Both the position numbers and the translations under genes were made by a program. Shown in pieces: positions 63,662-64,000 of a stretch of DNA of 64,000 nucleotides. The notes under the pieces were generated by a model, which was not told where the DNA came from, made no database searches, and was given only the letters and a program-made list of their open reading frames with translations. The DNA comes from Hyphomicrobium sp. MC1 (lineage in GTDB: Bacteria; Pseudomonadota; Alphaproteobacteria; Rhizobiales; Hyphomicrobiaceae): contig NC_015717.1 of NCBI RefSeq assembly GCF_000253295.1, positions 1-64,000 on the forward strand, written 5' to 3'. Position 1 is the stretch's first letter. Each line of letters begins with the position of its first letter.

Positions 63662-64000
63662 AACTCTTTACCCCGCACTCGAACTTTTAAGTTCTCTCCA
63701 CTGTTACGCACGGCCCTAAGCGATGATCCAACCGGTTTGCCCCCTCGGTTGCCGCATCTCATTCCACTGAAAGGAGCCGCCCCCGATCAGCGCTGCCGGG
63801 CATAAACCCCTACTTCCCAGCCTTGTCAGAATACAGCCTTGCAAAAAAACTTGACAGAGCCTGCCTCGATTTTGCAGTCGCCGTAGTAGATCAGAGATCA
63901 CATGGCGATTGATGCTTAACCCATAGGTCAGCGCATCGTTTTCTAATCGGTGATAATTTTATTTTATGCTGATATATCAGCGTCTTGCCGAGTCATCATG
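63662..64000. other. 339-base right end of the window without a gene
   Basis: No coding frame is supported. The sequence becomes A/T-rich toward the end. It contains TTGACA at about 63852 without a clear -10, and a perfect 14-bp palindrome GCTGATATATCAGC at 63968-63981, a likely regulator binding site for a gene beyond the window. Confidence 0.4.
63968..63981. promoter_or_regulatory. Perfect palindrome GCTGATATATCAGC
   Basis: A 14-bp perfect dyad within A/T-rich DNA at the window edge suggests an operator for the next, unseen gene. Confidence 0.35.

Noticed and set aside
63537..63719. 60-codon plus-strand frame at the window end
   Set aside because: It lies opposite a better-supported 30-residue membrane protein frame and has no protein-like features.

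Overview
The window is ordinary chromosomal DNA of a GC-rich alphaproteobacterium of the order Hyphomicrobiales. Hyphomicrobium or a close relative is the best guess from gene content, but this is inference because no rRNA is present. Lineage markers are dnaA-dnaN-recF-gyrB, GcrA, an ActS/ActR (RegB/RegA) redox pair, MmcB, a long-form dCTP deaminase, an LpxQ-like protein, a DUF4175/TIGR02302 protein, the tlpA / argH-lptM-lysA block and a SAM-II riboswitch. No tRNA, rRNA, prophage, IS transposase or CRISPR array is visible.

Layout: 0-7.6 kb holds the replication block dnaA, dnaN, recF, gyrB. A frameshifted DUF559 nuclease gene sits between dnaN and recF, bracketed by inverted copies of a G/C-rich repeat. 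7.6-16.8 kb holds a CPA2 antiporter, PBP1A, a YgjP-like metallopeptidase, SCO/SenC, a MAPEG protein, ActS, ActR and MmcB. 16.9-22 kb holds a Lon-like ATPase that lacks its protease domain, coupled to a USP-like protein, then an AT-richer orphan, PPK2 and GcrA. 22-31 kb is amino-acid metabolism: argD-argF-hslO, then metZ-apaG-argE behind a SAM-II riboswitch with an intrinsic terminator, then dcd. 31-40.7 kb holds ArsR/SDR, HU, dapD-membrane protein-dapE, a repeat-built small basic protein, tlpA, argH-lptM-lysA. 40.7-49.5 kb holds an EAL-PAS protein, DUF4175, an orphan, a LysR regulator with a divergent 29-codon ORF, LpxQ-like and PHB-depolymerase-like proteins. 49.5-63.7 kb is an envelope region: pbpC with an alpha-2-macroglobulin, two proteins of unknown function, a third bifunctional PBP, and a 30-residue membrane protein.

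Functional themes are replication, arginine/lysine/DAP/methionine synthesis (DAP also feeds peptidoglycan), and envelope building and defence (three class A PBPs, alpha-2-macroglobulin, LpxQ-like).

The most unusual signals are: (1) the DUF559 gene enclosed by inverted palindromic repeats, one of which supplies the recF ribosome binding site; (2) the same repeat family translated in frame as the N-terminal tail of PbpC; (3) the protease-less Lon-like ATPase coupled to a USP-like partner; (4) the SAM-II riboswitch with a terminator platform before metZ; (5) several very small ORFs; and (6) four dispersed palindromic repeat families.
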